A stretch of DNA of 64,000 nt from positions 1 through 64,000 of the forward strand of contig JADLZK010002792.1 of the NCBI GenBank assembly GCA_015847255.1. Reading direction: 5' to 3'. The notes beneath the pieces are model-generated. The model ran no database searches, was not told the origin of the DNA, and saw only the letters and a list, made by a program, of their open reading frames with translations. Origin of the DNA: Hyparrhenia diplandra. Taxonomy: Eukaryota > Streptophyta > Magnoliopsida > Poales > Poaceae. The translations under genes were made by a program, and so were the position numbers. This document shows positions 44,962-57,011 of the stretch, piece after piece (positions within the stretch are counted from its first letter, which is position 1; each line of letters opens with the position of its first letter).

Positions 44962-47900
44962 GCTTCTTGCCGATCCGTCGGTCGCGGATTTGGTGCTGGC
45001 TAGTCCGTCACTAAATTCCCCACGCCCGCCACCACCGCCACCACTACCACCACACCACCACTTCACCCGTTTTGCACGATCGCCGTCGCCATGAGTCTTG
45101 GCGAAGCAACTCATGGATGAGATCGGCTCTTCCGCGGCAGCGCGGCGGATCGGCGGCCGCTTCACCGAGGCCGACCGCCAAGTTGGAAAGCGCTTCAAGC
45201 GGCCGCCTGGTGGAGGAGCGTTCGCGGAGGCGGACAAGGCGTCGACAAAAGCGCCTCGCCGAGCTCGACACCTCCCCTCACCAGCGCATCGCGGCGGGGA
45301 TGCGAGAGTGCAGAGCGTCACATCGACGAGCGCCTCGCGAGGCGTGGACAAGGCGTTCACCAAGCGCCTCGGCGCCGGCGATTTCTTCTCCGCACGCGCC
45401 GACGGACGTCGACCTCAACCTCGGCGTCGCATCACCGACTCGAGCCGTCGGACAAGTTGATATCCGACTCCGACTTAAGATCCACGACGCCATCGCCGAC
45501 AAGCTCTTCAAAGGCGCATCGGATCCCCGGAGGTTGGCGCCAGAATCGGAGGGCGCGTCGGTGACCTCAAGGTGAAGGTGGACAAACTTACAAAATATTG
45601 GGATCGATCGCTCCTCGAAGCGCTAGGCGGATCGGGGCGTGATCTCCCACCACCTTCGGCCGGTAGAGCAAGCCGCCGCGTACTGTCTGCGGATCCCACG
45701 GCTTTCGGCCCAAGCGGGCACCACGTCGTTATGACTACGGGGGAGGATGGATTTGGGCATGTCTATGCCCAAGTCCATTCCCGGCAGAATGGTACGCATG
45801 CCAATCCCACCTATGATCCTTCTACGTTCTATGGTGATACGTATGATGCTCATGCTCGTTTCCCATCGATGATCGATTCCCTTGGCAAACTACCTAAGCG
45901 AAATTTCCCTATCTATGAGGGTGAAACCACTAGGTTGTGGGTAAGCCCAAGCGAGGATTACTTTGATCGTACCCGCGTTCTGTTAAGCATTGGGTTCGCA
46001 TTGCTCGCATGAATTTTTCGGGGACCCGGTGCCCGTGGCTCGAATCCATTCCCGAACACGATAGGATCCCCCCGGCACGATTTACGCACCGGACTCCACA
46101 ATCGCTTCGGTAGGGATCACCGTGATAAGCCGGTAAGGCAATTCTTCCATATTAGCCAAACCACTCTTTGTGGTGACTATGTTGGCGATATTCATCTCTA
46201 TTTGACCGGCTTAAAGCCTATAATCGACCCGGATATGCACTTAGCCGTCCTTTCGCTTTCTCGATGGGTTACGGCATGACATCGGGATGATTGTTGCTTT
46301 GCATTGTCCATCCACACTCGATACTGGCGTATTCGTTGGCCTTAATGCAGGAGGAGATGGCGCCCATTCGGTCAAAGGGTCGATGGCGATGAAGTCGACC
46401 TACAAGCCTTTCCGAAAGCCGGTTTTCCACCACCAAGAGTGCTGGCCAAGACAAGCCCCAAGTTGAGCCTAAAAGTTTGTACAAGAAGGCGATGACAAGC
46501 TCAAGGCTCTTCGGCGATCGCTTGGGGCTCGTGGACTTTGTGATGTGTGTGCGAGAGAAATGGTTCGGGGGCCACAAATGTCTTGCCACAATTCCCCCCT
46601 TCAAGCTATGCAAGAGATTACGGACATTTTTCACGCTACGATCCTCACGAAGACCACGAAGACACTTGAACAAGTTATGATGGCTTTGTCTCATGATGCA
46701 AGGGTGGGTGCCGGCCACAAGACTATTCGTTTCCATGGTCCGGTTCATGACATACCGGTGGCGGTATTGCTAGATTGAGGCGGTTCTTCTTCATTCTTGT
46801 CATTTGCAATAGTAGATAAGTTTCCTCAACTACCCGGGGAATCTATTCGAGCTGCGGTTAAGGTTGCCAATGGTCGGCTCATCCTTTGTACTCTTGCTAT
46901 ACTGACAATGTGAATTTTCTTTGGCGGCCATCCTTTCACTCATGATCGAAGATTCTTCCTGCGGATTCTTATGACCGATTTTGGGCATGGATTGGTTGGA
47001 GTTGTACAACCCTATGGTGGTTCATTGGAGTGCTAAGTGGATTTCTCTTCGGTTAATGGAGACAATTTCTTTGTTGCAAGGTATCGCCGATTCCTCATCG
47101 ATATGGTATTTCGGTTGTATCGTGCAAATGCAATCTCCGTCGATTTAGCGAAAAAAACTACGATGATATTCGGCCGGTGTGGAATCTTTCCCTCTTTGTT
47201 TTTGCAATTCCCAATTCACTGCCGCCTACGAGAATTTTGTGATCACACAATACCTTTAGTGCACGGTGCTACTCCGGTCAACATCGAGGGGCTTATAGGT
47301 ATCACCCAAAGTTGAAAGATGAGATTGAAGCCCAAGTGCAAGAAATGCTTAACAGGGTCTTATTCAACCACGGTTCTTCGGATTTTCATCTCTGTGTTCT
47401 TTGGTGAGAAAAAAGGATGGTACGGCGCTTTTTGTGTTGACTATAGGCTTTGAATGCTTTAACCATCAAATCGTCTACCCTATTCGGTTTTTTTGATCGG
47501 TTAGTGGATGAAGCTGGGAAAGGCTTCTTGGTTTTCCATCTTGGATCTTTACTGCGGGTATCATCGGATCGGGGCTCAAAGGGGAGAAGAGTTTAAAAGC
47601 GCTTTCTCTACCCATCTTTGGCCATTATGAATTCACTTGTTGTTCCATTTGGATCGTGTGTGGTGCACCGGCAACTTTTCAAGGGGCCATGAATGTCACA
47701 CTGACTCCAGCAGCGAGGAAGTTTGCTATTGTATTCTTTGATGATATTTTAGTCTCTGACAACTCCTATCTTTGAACATCTCTCACATCTACCAAGTATT
47801 ATCTTTATTGGCCAAAGATCGGTGGGTGGTGAAGCTCAAGAAGTGCCATTTTGCCAAACAACAGATCCACTATTTGGGGCATATCATTAGTGGTCAAGGG

Positions 47901-49398
47901 GGGTGCATCGCGATCGACAAAGTAGGCTGGCGTCAACGGTTGGCCTATACTGTTAACACCAAAAGAGCCGAGAGGGTTTTTGGGATTAGCGGGTTACTAC
48001 AGAAATTTGTGAGGAATTTTGCAATCATTGCTAAACCACCTTGTGACACTACTCAAGAAACATACCTTTGTTTATGCGGGTCGAGTTACATCAACTTGCT
48101 TTTGATACATTGAAGAGAGCTCTTTGTTCGCTCTGTTCGGGTATTCGATTTCACTAAAGTGTTTGCCATTGAGGCCGATGCTAGTCGGGGCGGTGTGGGG
48201 CTGTGTTGCTTCAAGGGGGCATCCTTTAGCTTATGTCGGTAAACCCTTGGGAGTTAAAAATCGGGGATTATCCACCTATGAGAAGGAGTACCTTGCTATA
48301 CTAATAGCCATAGATCGGTGGAGATCTTATCTTGGTTAATTTGAGTTCATCATTTATCTTGATCAGCAGGCATTAATCCACCTCAATGATCAGAGGCTCC
48401 ATACAATGTGGCAGAAGAAAGTTTTCACCAAGCTTCTTGGGCTCCAATACAAGATAGTCTATAAGAAAGGTTGTGAGAACAATGCAGCTGATTCTCTTTC
48501 CAGGAGAGTACATACAGATGGAATGTCGGGGCTATTTACGTGGTCGTTTTCGATTGGTGTTCGAGATATAGTATCGGGCTACCAACAAGATCCTCAAGCT
48601 ATACGGCTATTATCACGGTTGGTCTGGCACTACTTCTCAAGGAGCTTTCTCTTTGGATAAAGGGCTCATTCATTATAAAGGGAAAGTGTGGCTAGGCAAC
48701 AATACTCCACTTCAGTTGAAGATCATCCAGAATCTGCATAGTTCTCCAGTCGGTGGACACTCTGGTATACCTGCAACTCTTAGCGTATACGGTCCTTGTT
48801 TGCTTGGCACGGGCTTGGCAGTGGCGAATTCATCCATAGTTGTCAACTTTGTCAACAAGCCAAGCTTTGAGCAGTGAAATACCGGGGCTCTTGCAACCAT
48901 TAGAGGTTCCATCTCATGCACGGCAATTAGTTTCTCTTGACTTTGTGGAGGGTCTTCCATCTTACGGTGGTTATAAGCGCATATTGGTTGTGGTTGACAT
49001 GTTTTCCAAATACTGGTCACTTCATAGGCCTCGGGCATCCATTCACTTTGCCCCTTCTTGCATTTGCTAAGGTGTTCATGAGACAGATTCACGGGCTCCA
49101 TGGGTTACCGGTGACCCTCATTTCCTCGGCGAGACGGGATTTTCACTTGCAACTTTTGGGGGAGTTGTTTTTGAACATACGAGGAGTCGATCTTCGTCGC
49201 ATGATTACATCTTATCATCCAATCGGATGGTCAAAGCGAGAGGGTGAACCAATGCATGGAGCAAATATTTACGTTGCTTTGCTAATGCGGCTCCTTCAAA
49301 ATGGTATGAGTACTTACACCTTCGAGGTTACGGTATAATACAAGGCGGCATTCTTCCATCAATTGTTCTCCATTCCAAGCTGTAAAGTGCAATCAAGC

Positions 49399-50759
49399 TC
49401 TAAGTGGGTTTTGGCGTTGATGACCACCGAATTAGGGGACTAATGAGATTTCACGAAGATGACATGCGAGGGGAGTAAAATATGGAGTTGGTGAAACGAG
49501 GTCCAAAGGTACCAAATAAGCTAGATGATGGTGTTTAGGATCAAGGCATTTAAATCATTTTATATTTTGAATCTTGAGTTTAGGAAATGCCGTACTATTA
49601 AGAGGGATCATAGGATTCTCGGGTATCCGTGGACCAAGTGCTCTAAACATCAAATCCGGACACCACACACAACTCCAAGCGACGACGACCCGACAAATCA
49701 CCGTGTTTCACACTTATTTGTCGGGCGCCGGCGGATCTTGCGGCGCAATGGTGCGGCGATGCGGCGCCCTCTGCGGCGATGCAGCGTGTCGATCGCGGCG
49801 ATGCCACACTTAATCGTACCCGTTGGGTCCGTGGGGGTATAAATACCCATTCTACCCCTCCCCAGCGGTCACCCGGCTCACTTTCTTCTTCCTCCCGACC
49901 CGGGCGGCCGAGGAGACCATCTTTTGCTCTCTCTCTCACCTCCATTGAAGCACCTTGAGCTCCCCACTCAATCTCTCACTTCCCTTTTGGGATTCTTGAG
50001 GGGAACATTTTGCAAACTTCGATTGGAGACCCGGATCTCACGACTTCCCCACTCAAAAGAGCATTTGGTTCACGTTTGGTAGGAACCCTAGGGGTTCTTT
50101 ACTCTTGGAGCTTGCTCCTAGGCGGCTAGGCGTCGCCCTTGAGCTTACCCCCCCGTGTGGCAGCCTTGGGAGGTTTGTAACCTCGATCTGACAATACATT
50201 ACCCCACATCTCTAGGGTTAACTCCTAGACTTGTGAGCGAGGGAAAAAGCAAGCCGGTGGGCAAGCTAAGCCTTGTGTGGCAACCTCAACAACGTGGGCG
50301 TAGCCCGGCTTTGTGTGGCGCGGTGAACCACGGGGTTAAATCCTTGTGTCACCTTGTCCCTTTACTTTTTGTTGCATATTTGTCTTGTGAGAAAGGGCTT
50401 CGACCCGATCTACTTTGTGACAAGGTTTTACGCGGATATAGCTTGTGTTACGTGAGATACTTGTGTGCGGGAACCTAGGAGAATCATCTTCAAGCAAGTG
50501 CAAGCTCCTGTTCCACCTCGAGGTCACCTCTGTGAAGTGACCAGCGGCGGTGCCGCCCATAGACCTTGGCGGTCTGCCGCGCCCATTTTGAGAGAGAAGT
50601 TCCTTTTCGGTTTTCTCTCTCTGTCACTTTGCGGCGTTGTCGCTCCCTACTCGCGGCGGTGCCGCGCTGTAGTGTACCGGCGGTGTGCTTAAGTTTTAAC
50701 AGTCGATTATCGGGGTTAAGCCTATTCACCCCCCTCTAGGCTTCCATCGGATCCTACAC
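49399..50759 (+). mobile_element. Solo LTR of a SIRE/Maximus-like Copia element inside the Gypsy
   Basis: 1361 bp inserted in the integrase C-terminal coding region, flanked by a perfect duplication CAAGC at 49394-49398 and 50760-50764. Removing it and one CAAGC rejoins the Gypsy text into CAAGCACTCTATGGTCG, in keeping with a conserved LYGR-type stretch. The right end CTATTCACCCCCCTCTAGG then GATCCTACA is typical of SIRE-like LTR ends in grasses. The left end TCTAAGTGGGTTTTGG departs from TG by one base. No coding capacity; a TATAAATACCC box at about 49838 is the likely promoter. Confidence 0.75.
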
Positions 50760-51379
50760 AAGCACTCTATGGTCGATCTCCTCGTCAGCTTGGTATTGAT
50801 CCAGAAGCTACTTGTTCGGTGGATTCTCTCGCTGACTGGCTTAAACACAAAGCTGTTATGCAATCTCGATCCAAAGAAGGCTTGCTTTCGGGCCAAGACA
50901 AGGATGAAGAACCAAGACAAGAATCGCACTTGAATGGCGTTCCTTTGCCATTGGCACTGGGTTTATCTCAAGCTACAACCTTATGTGCAAAGTTCGGTGG
51001 CACCGAGGCGAATCGGAAAGGCTGGCTTGCGGTTCTTTGGTCCTTATCGGATTGTGGAGAAGATTGGTTCGGCCGCTTATAAGTTGGAGCTTCCACCATC
51101 TTCAGCTATCCACCCGTTTTCCATGTGTCCACTGACTTAAGATTCTTTGTTCGGTTACTCATCTTTGTTCGGGCTTTGCCAACTTCTCTTGACATTATGC
51201 GAGATTCTGTCAAAGTGCTTCGGCGCCAGCGTCGCCAAAGGAGGTGCCCGATGTTAAACTGCGGGGTCTCATTGGTGGTCGGCATGTCTCCGCCATGGCC
51301 ACCGGGAGGATTTGGAGAGCCTTCGTCGGCGCTTTCCTTGAGCACACCGGGGGCAAGCGACTCCCTTATCAAGGGGGGA

Positions 51380-51715
51380 TGTCGACATGGATCAAGCAGC
51401 CATCGTACGGCGATAGCTTGCAAGACAAGACAAGCAAGCACCGGCCCATGGGCCAGGACGAGCCGTCGTACTTTCGCGAGGCCTAACCCGAGGACCCATG
51501 GCCCGGGTGGGAGTAAGCGTCAAGTCAAGACGGAGCGGGGAGCCGACACGTATAAATAGAAGAGGTTAAGGAAGAGAGAGGATTATGAAATGAATTACAG
51601 CAATTGTATCCAATTCCTCACGCTACTTCCTCTGTTTCCCCTGCGTAATTCGAACATTCTTTGGAGAATCTACGATATCTATCTAGTTCTTCTTCCTCGC
51701 TGCGTCGTGCTTACA
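51380..51715 (+). repeat. 3' LTR of the Gypsy element
   Basis: 336 bp, starts TGTCGACATGGATCAAGC right after the polypurine tract, contains TATAAATAGAAGAGG, ends TTACA before the CTTGG duplication. Confidence 0.85.
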
Positions 51716-51907
51716 CTTGGTTGGACACGGCCCGTGATCGCGTGTCGGCCCGCGGCGGCGGCGACCTCGGGTTGCCATCTCACCGCCTCCGTGAGCCGTC
51801 TCACGAGAGGCTGAAATCACCATGCGCACCAACGCAAACGCGAGCCATTTGCTCTCCACGGGACTTGGTGTCGGCTTGACGCGCGCCTCTCCCCGGTCAC
51901 TGCAGGC

Positions 51908-52715
51908 ACATTTTAACCGAAAAACAAACCGAACCGAACCGAAACCTAAAAATTAGTCGGTTTTGGTTTTTCGGTTCGGCCGGTTTGGGTTTGGGAACCG
52001 GTTTTCGGCCGGCCGGTTTTGGTACAACCGGGCGAACACCAAAAATAAACCGAACAGCGAGCGTAGCGATTCCGCCTATCTAGTAACTAGGATGTGAGTT
52101 CGGGCTTCGGCCAAAGTGCCCCGGCCCACACAACTAGGATGTGAGCAAAGCTCCCCGTGCCCAAGTCCCTCGACTCCTCGTCCTCCCGCATCCATCGAGC
52201 CCCCCGTCGCCCCGACCAGTTCCTAACCCCGGCCTGGGCGGCGGGTAGCCGGTCCCGCCCGGCCTCAGTAACCCCGGGGCGGCGATCCTACGCGCCGGCT
52301 CCCTCTCCTCTCACTTTCCCTCGTAACCCTCTGGCGAGCGGCGGGCCGCGTAACGGCGGTGGTGGCGGGCGGCGGCGGCGCTGGCCGTAGGCGGTGGTGG
52401 CTGCCGTAGGCTGGCAACGGCGCGAAGCGGCGGGCTGGCGACTTGGGCGACGCGGCCCGGCGGCGCTAAGGAAGCGTCGGCGGCGGAAGCGCAAGGCAGT
52501 GGCGACCAGCGGCGGCGGCGTGATGGCGGCGGGAGAGAGCGCTTGGCGTTTTTCTTCTTCATCGGTTTTTCGGTTTTAAAACCGAAAACCGAAAAAAACC
52601 GAACCGATTTTGTCGGTTCCTACTATTTTGATAAACCCGTCGGTTTTGAATTTCGAGAACCGAAATTGTATAAACCGAACCGAACCGAACCGAATTTTCG
52701 GTTTAAACGAAACGC
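51908..52715. repeat. Inverted AACCGAAC / GTTCGGTT blocks around a GC-rich segment
   Basis: Left block 51915-52050 and right block 52562-52712 are packed with AACCGAACCGAACC, CGGTTTTTCGG and related hexamers on both strands. Between them, 52080-52560 is GC-rich with proline/arginine-rich frames of no recognised family. A short direct repeat AACTAGGATGTGAG occurs at about 52085 and 52131. Could be a TIR element inside the larger one, with captured gene sequence. Confidence 0.55.
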
Positions 52716-53118
52716 CTGGTGACTCCACGGATTTTAAAACGCAGAGCCGGCGCAACACGAGACTAGCTCCACTAATACATGCATGCATGCAACAAACGCA
52801 CACACGTATCAATTCAAGATTAGTTCCAACGGCCTGCATGTTGGCAAGAATGGTAGCCCCGTTCCACTCGTAGCAAGTCCTTTGCAACAAACAAAGAACG
52901 GGTTTTAGTCATTTTGCAACAACAACAACAGGTTTTGGAGCTACTTGCGAGAAAGAGAAAATAGATAGGGGTTTCCTTTGAAAATTTGCCGACGTGGCGG
53001 GTTTTAGACCTTTGGTGTGCATCGACAATAGTTGGGGGCGTAGATAGTCGTTTTGATAGTTAGTCTTACGGATGGGAGGAGGTCAATAGTTTGAGGGACC
53101 GCGAGGTGCATTTTACTC

Positions 53119-53828
53119 TTCTTTTTTTTTTTTTTTAGAAAAGGGCAGCCTTTTGCAAGACACTCAGAACCCCTTGCGGAACCACTCGGGCCTTTGCTGT
53201 TTGGTGCAAATGTAGAGAACTAGTAATTTTTGTGGCGCCTATCTTACGCGTGATAATTTTACATGATAGTTTATGACTATTTGATAAATGGAATAATTGA
53301 TATACTTATGACAAAGGATATATAAGACATAATATTACGATGGTGCACATTACACTGATATATAATAGGTTTACATAAACACATGTTACACGAGACATTT
53401 GTTATCAATAAGCCAACACTTTAGTTCTTCACTTCTTCATAAGGTAGCATGTGGACAAAAAATTTGAATGGTAGACACGGGGAGACATTTGTTGGGCATG
53501 CCTAGCCCTGTACAACTTTGTCAAGGGAGGCAGATCACATCAAATTACGGACCATGCTGACTCCATAACATCCCCGAGCATATGCTTCCTATTTGGAATG
53601 ACAGAGAACATGATGACGCCACTTTGCAAATGGACCAAAAATATACAACATGACCTAATAGATGTCTAAAATCTCAAATATTTCTTTGCAGCTTTTGGTT
53701 TGTTGAAGGTTCCTCTTCATCACCCATTCTACTCCAAGGAATCACCCATGCCGTGCCAATAGTGCTGCGAAACAAAAAGCAATATAAAACACCATAAAAA
53801 TTTTGCAAACCTCTAAGCAAATGGTAAG
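53119..53828. other. Intergenic DNA, no gene recognised
   Basis: Begins with a T-run that may be part of the insertion site of the long-TIR element. No open frame of note. Confidence 0.4.
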
Positions 53829-53909
53829 TACTCCCTCCATCCCAAATTATAAGTCACTTTGGAATGCATTGCATTCCAAAGTGACTTATAATTTGGAATG
53901 GAGGGAGTA
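53829..53909. mobile_element. Palindromic Stowaway-like mini-MITE
   Basis: 81 bp, TACTCCCTCCATCCCAAATT to AATTTGGAATGGAGGGAGTA. The two arms (about 38 bp) are almost perfect reverse complements around GGAATGCATTGCATTCC, with no loop to speak of. TA at both edges. Confidence 0.8.
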
Positions 53910-56900
53910 TTTAATAGTCCTTGCCAATATCGGGAAGGTAAATAGAAAATACAAGGGAACAACAAAATGTAAGACCCGGGAAAACTTGAATATTAATATA
54001 CTCGAAGCGAGAGCTATATCGGGAACATGCAAGATAAAAGCAGATTTGCGAATATGACAACTTCATATAGATAGTAGATAACTTTTCACCATGAGATATA
54101 AGCGTAGGGATGAAAACTAAATTTCAGAATATGTCATGGACATTGAAGTAAAACATATTTTAGTAGGTACACGGAAGCTTACCGAGTAAAAGCTAACACG
54201 TATTTGAAAAGTACCATGTGTAGAGCATCTTACCGATGTGCAATATGACCAACATGGCGGCGTTGATGTGGCAAAAGGCCCTCTGAATTTCCTAACGAGC
54301 ATCTTGTTGTTCCAAGATGAAAAAGCAGCGAAAAATGGACTATAAAGTAGAACACTGAAGTAGGCATCAATGCATAAGGAAGTCACAAAAGCGAATCCCA
54401 TTTTTCATTGGAAACCAAAAAAGGGATGTGTACAGTTTTTTACGACATTTCTAAAGGGTGTGCACTCTTTTATGTGCATTCTCAGATTATTACGTTCAAA
54501 AAATTACATAGTTCATCATATATTGAGAAAGTTCTTTCACATACTTGGCTATCCATTTGCTTCTTTAGTAATAATCGGATGATCGGATTTGTAACTAACA
54601 ACAAAAAAAGGAGTGGCATGAACATGATTCAAGTTTTTCGAACTTCTCAAACACAAGGCTTCATAAATTATCATGTAAATAGCATTTACCAAAGGGGTTT
54701 ATTTACTACTCCGTCTATTCCAAATTATATACAGTTGAGGATTCTCAATATCTTTTGTGTTTCCTAATATTTTTGTATAAAAGGCGAAAACAAGCAAATG
54801 TTGCGGCATGGACAACAAGGTTATTGGTCCATGTACACCATAAATCGAAGAGGTTACGGTTTGTGCTCCGTAGGTTATTGAAGTAAATGGTTTCTTGGGA
54901 AGTAGCGAGACTTCACTTGGTTCGGGGAGTTAAATTCGAGGGAGCGGGATGTATACGATCATTTAGGATCCGTTGGACCTAAGATGGTCGGTCGAGCATG
55001 TGGCAAAGAGGAGCCATGTATCTTTTTCGAGTTGTATATTTTCCCGAAGCAACATATAGGAACTGCATTGTCGAATTCCATGCCCCTGCACCATCATGCC
55101 AACCTACAGAAATTCATTTAGTGAGGAATGTCATCTTGATAAACCTCTTTTACACATGGAAATACTTTTTTGGCCAGCCTATGGGGAAACACGTTTTTCT
55201 TTTCAGGAAAAGCTGGTGAGTATTAACTCTTTTCGGTTCAATAGAAAAATTCGAGAGATGAAGTGCCCTTTTCGCATCAGCCAAATATCTTTGAAGGGAC
55301 ACGAGAGGGATGACGATGCCATTGCTTGGGTGGCCCCAAGGAAGGAGAGGTGTTGGTGGTATATTGTGATTTTACAAACACATATGACAAAAGAAAAGAA
55401 AGATCGAACTGCAGGAACTGTTAAAATGCTTGACTCGGTTGAGTCATTACGAAAACCCAGGGAACATAGAAAGTTGCACAATTGCGGCGCTACCTCAAAC
55501 AAGCACGACCCGCACATATGTCATAGCCTCTCGGAGATAATAGATTCATAGACAACAAATTCGGAGATCTCGGCTCTTGGTTTGTAGCATAATTTTTCGT
55601 ATGCATGTTTATTCTAAGGGTGACATTGGTTGCTTTGATGATAGCAGCTCGTGGTCGAGAACCCTGGAAGTCCAAAGCATGGAGCACCATAGACCTCGAG
55701 AGAATTTTTGTTGCCTAGAAATTGGTGTAAATAAATACATTATTGCCTAGAAATTTCTCTAAATAACTAAACCATGGTAAATCTCTGTTGTAACTGATAT
55801 GGCTCGAGCTATTCCATGGTTTTAAATCGAACTATATGTCTTGGCTATAAATATGCTGCTACTTACTCAAAAAAAAAGGAACTGTAGGTACTTTATTATT
55901 TAAAAGGTGACGAGAAAAATTCTTAAAAACCAAAATGCACCGCACCTACAGTTATGGTAAGTAGTCAATGGTGCACGATCAGTAGTGAAAGCAATGTAAA
56001 AATCGGGAAGCAAGTAGGCGTAGGCATGAGCGAGCTTACCAACACAATAATGTCTGGCGGCGACAAAAGTTACTCTATTCGTATTTGAAGGCCGTAACGA
56101 AGGCTCAATCTCGAATGAAAATATCGAGAGAAAATAATCAGTATTTATTTTTCCTGTTCAAACAGAACCTTTTTTTACAACAGTTCAAAGCGAGTAACAT
56201 TGACAAAGAGATTGCTAAAATGAAGGACAAACAAACTACAAAAAAAATACCCATCGACACAAATGCTCGACCGCGATCGGTTAGCTAAGCGAAGGATTCT
56301 TGTTTCTCGAACGATTTGTGTAGTTTTCCGGTCGTTTGGGACGCAGGCATGAACGAGCACGATTGTGTGATAATCGATCCGTCCACGGAGCCACCAAATC
56401 CGATCATGGGTCGCCGGAGCGGCTCCCATGGGCTGCGAAACAGAGAGAGGGATGGGAGCCGGGAGAGACGGCGGGGGAGGCGAGCATGGGAGCTGCCGCG
56501 CCACCACGCGCGCGGCGGGGGGGGTGCCGCCGCCTCGCACCCGCGGTCGTAGCACCTAGAGGAGAGGAGGGAGCTGCAGAGCCGGGCGACCTTGCCCATG
56601 CGTCCTGCGTCCGCCGCCCGGCGTGCTGCGGCTGTGGGCCGCCACGCCGGGTGCCGGCCTCGCCTGGGGCTGTGCCGCCATGAGTGTGCCTGACCTGGCA
56701 GCGTAAAACATGCACTGCAAGCCAACGGGGAAGCCATATACCATGAGCCTGAAAACAAGCCATACTGCCTTGACGAATACAGTGATGAAAACATCAGGCA
56801 AAGAAGAAAAAAATACTAATCTTTTTTTTTAAACCGGGAGAATTCCCAAGACCTTTGCCAACTCTCCAACCTTCGATTTTGCCTCGTTTTTCCAGTGTTG

Positions 56901-57011
56901 AAAGTTTGTCCTGAGCAAATCAAATCACATGAAGCACGTGTCTGTAATTTCTTGTGACTCTGTGAAGAACAGGCAAACATAGAGTGCGTTCAAGTCTCTA
57001 CTTGTGCCAAC
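53910..57011. other. Mostly AT-rich intergenic DNA with one GC-rich block
   Basis: A Stowaway-type end (TACTCCGTCTATTCCAAATT at about 54709) is unpaired. A GC-rich block at 56380-56690 gives long frames on both strands but no recognised protein. On the minus strand at about 56918-56850, after TTTGCTCAG, the text TNFQHWKNEAKSKVGELAKV could be a further exon of the coiled-coil gene to the right. Open frames at 55096-55551 have no family match. Confidence 0.4.

Larger units (their letters stand above)
44618..51715 (+). mobile_element. Ty3/Gypsy LTR retrotransposon, full length but inactive
   Basis: LTRs at 44618-44961 and 51380-51715, starting TGTC(AG)CGACATGGATCAAG and ending near TTACA. A perfect 5-bp target duplication CTTGG lies at 44613-44617 and 51716-51720. 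The polypurine tract AAGGGGGGA ends at 51379. Order of the internal region: gag (about 45100-46300), protease whose active-site triplet region reads D-stop-G at 46773-46781, RT with FFDDILVSD (about 47735), RNase H with GLSTYEKEYLAILIAIDRWR (about 48270), integrase with SLDFVEGLPSYGGYKRILVV (about 48930) and a C-terminal GPYRIVEKI-like end (about 51040). Protease-RT-RNase H-integrase order confirms Gypsy. Stops and frame changes throughout. LTR divergence is mostly one-base indels. Confidence 0.85.
44389..53118. mobile_element. Long-TIR DNA transposon (Mutator-like) hosting nested insertions
   Basis: The terminal inverted repeats are about 184 bp: 44389-44572 (from GAGTAAAATGCACCGGGGTC) and 52937-53118 (ending GCATTTTACTC). 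They share many exact blocks, for example ACACCAAAGGTCTAAAACCC and CTATCTATTTTCTCTTT. Without the Gypsy insertion the element would be about 1.6 kb. It contains a GC-rich, exon-like segment and CGGTTT-rich blocks but no transposase, so it is non-autonomous. It sits in T-rich DNA on both sides, which hides any 8-9 bp target duplication. Long TIRs suggest Mutator; another TIR superfamily is possible. Confidence 0.75.
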
